Below, piece after piece: positions 44,076-44,998 of a stretch of 44,998 nt of DNA (the first letter of the stretch is position 1; each line of letters opens with the position of its first letter). The stretch is from the NCBI GenBank assembly GCA_021773555.1, contig JAJFKA010000028.1:1-44998 (forward strand). The letters are read 5' to 3'. Position numbers and translations under genes: made by a program. The notes under the pieces were generated by a model. That model saw only the letters and a list, made by a program, of their open reading frames with translations, did not search any database and was not told the origin of the DNA. This DNA is from Gammaproteobacteria bacterium. Its GTDB lineage: Bacteria; Pseudomonadota; Gammaproteobacteria; Pseudomonadales; Azotimanducaceae.

Positions 44076-44486
44076 ATGGATACTGATCATCGAGACGAGT
44101 TTCTCAGTCAAGCCAACACTGCAATTCTCGCGACAGTTGACGCAAAGGGCCGTCCCCATGCTGTCCCCGTTTGGTACTTGTGGGACGGAAAGGTGTTCGA
44201 AATTATTGGCGGGACGAACTCTGCAAAGATGCGCCATATCGAGCAGAACGGCAGGGCAGCGCTCTGCGTCGACAAGCGAGGTAAAGGTGCCTTTCATGTG
44301 ACTGCCGAAGGTCCCTGCGAACTTGGCGGTACAGCCACAAAAGAGTGGCGGTTAAAGCTCCACACACACTATAGAGGAGCCGACGTAGCGGAGAGAGTGG
44401 TTGCTGGTGATGGCCACCTTGGCCAGCGATTCATAACCTTACACCCGGAACGTTGGTATGGGTGGAGTTCCACCCAACTCACCTAG
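44076..44486 (+). CDS. PPOX-fold (pyridoxamine-phosphate-oxidase-like) flavin or F420 protein
   Basis: The 136-residue product matches small split-barrel PPOX-family proteins: AILATVDAKGRPHAVPVWYLWDG (about 15-37), a segment with AKMRHIEQNGRAALCVD and GPCELGG. Such proteins bind FMN or F420 and reduce or carry small molecules. The cofactor cannot be fixed from sequence alone. CGGAG-like bases precede the ATG at 44076. Confidence 0.8.
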   Translation: MDTDHRDEFLSQANTAILATVDAKGRPHAVPVWYLWDGKVFEIIGGTNSAKMRHIEQNGRAALCVDKRGKGAFHVTAEGPCELGGTATKEWRLKLHTHYRGADVAERVVAGDGHLGQRFITLHPERWYGWSSTQLT

Positions 44487-44619
44487 AGGACACAAACCGG
44501 CAAATCCGGACTTCCATGCTCCCACAAGCATACGCAGAATCGAGTATCTGAGTGGTTCAGAGATCTCAACGAATTAGTCGAGAGTACCAGCCTTGCCTGG
44601 ACCAAGATAGACAACGCTC

Positions 44620-44998
44620 TCATCCCGTCGAGTAGGTCCTGATCCAGCATTGACCGATTTGCCGGGCATAGTCCTTAATTGCGTCAACCGAACCGAGTGC
44701 CCGTTGCCAGCGACCCGGCTTTGGCATGAACTGACCCAGCCACAGATCCGCTGGCGGAACTCCCTCGAACCGCGTTGGTCTCGTGGATTGCTGGGCGACC
44801 AGCGTCCAGTTGACCAATTCGACGTACCGTCTAAGAGAGATTGTGAATGGTAATTCTCCCATGGATTGGTTGATCGGTTTCAGGACAGCGTCATGATTCG
44901 AAGTCTGGTCCAGCCGAAAGACTAGCGAGGTATGCGTTGCCTGGGTCGGGTCACTGGTGATACCTGCCCTGACCGGGTTGAGATCGACATACACCATT
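44620..44998 (-). CDS. C-terminal part of a REP-associated tyrosine (Y1) transposase-like protein, partial
   Basis: The minus-strand frame ends at TGA 44620 and runs off the right edge. The 125 residues visible begin within VYVDLNPVRAGI, a hallmark of IS200/RAYT-type Y1 transposases, and continue with an extension containing RYVELVNWT that fits the larger environmental members. The catalytic HUH and Tyr motifs lie outside the window. These proteins mobilise or shape REP-like palindromes. The frame is intact here. Confidence 0.85.
   Translation of the reverse strand, partial: MVYVDLNPVRAGITSDPTQATHTSLVFRLDQTSNHDAVLKPINQSMGELPFTISLRRYVELVNWTLVAQQSTRPTRFEGVPPADLWLGQFMPKPGRWQRALGSVDAIKDYARQIGQCWIRTYSTG

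Overview
The window reads as a Gram-negative, most likely gammaproteobacterial, chromosome segment, probably from an uncultured or marine-type lineage. Supporting signs are the TamA/TamB outer-membrane assembly pair, several lipobox and twin-arginine signal peptides, a ZntB-type transporter, dense PAS-rich signalling genes and moderate GC. The lineage is inference. No rRNA, tRNA or CRISPR array was seen.

Layout. (1) 1-9281, minus strand: a signalling block. It holds an MHYT-PAS histidine kinase, a REC-HDOD regulator and a REC regulator with a degenerate HD-GYP-like domain, joined by ATGA overlaps, then a PAS-PAS histidine kinase cut by the window edge. A 1001-residue hybrid kinase lies upstream. 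(2) 9467-14675: cytochrome P450 divergent from a MarR-like regulator, an M55 aminopeptidase, an unusual SDR, a small candidate selenoprotein and a KDG-kinase-like sugar kinase. (3) 14815-23594: an envelope and ion-transport block. It holds a CNNM/CorC protein; a minus-strand operon of two small membrane proteins, an MscS-like channel and an ECF sigma factor; a sortase with its LPxTA-type substrate; a LapA-like protein; a second MscS-like protein; a membrane-less MgtE paralogue; a full MgtE; and a lipoprotein. (4) 23645-31332: exported carotenoid oxygenase, cupin-like protein, sulfotransferase, AhpD-like protein, serine hydrolase, truncated LysE, acetyltransferase and a DAACS symporter. (5) 31402-38481: ZntB, TamB-TamA and a tandem Usp protein. 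(6) 38756-44998: methyltransferase, enoyl-CoA hydratase with a Baeyer-Villiger-type monooxygenase, a DUF6498-like membrane protein, a repeat-rich gap, a PPOX-fold protein and the C-terminal end of a REP-associated-type transposase.

The most striking observation is at 13296-13634. A GTG start with a strong Shine-Dalgarno opens a frame interrupted only by TGA at codon 10. The frame continues into a small protein with an N-terminal [C/U]SLT motif and a C-terminal EQACC motif. The TGA sits where the family, as recalled, has cysteine. Downstream is a hairpin with a perfect 7-bp stem and an AGGTG apical loop, as expected of a bacterial SECIS element. I read this as a selenocysteine-containing protein that ordinary ORF calling would truncate or miss.

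Other notable points are a Gram-negative sortase/substrate pair, a consensus sigma-70 promoter overlaid by tandem repeats between the P450 and MarR genes, an SDR with a 28-residue insertion in its nucleotide-binding loop and no Tyr-x3-Lys, and a catalytically degenerate HD-GYP-like response regulator.
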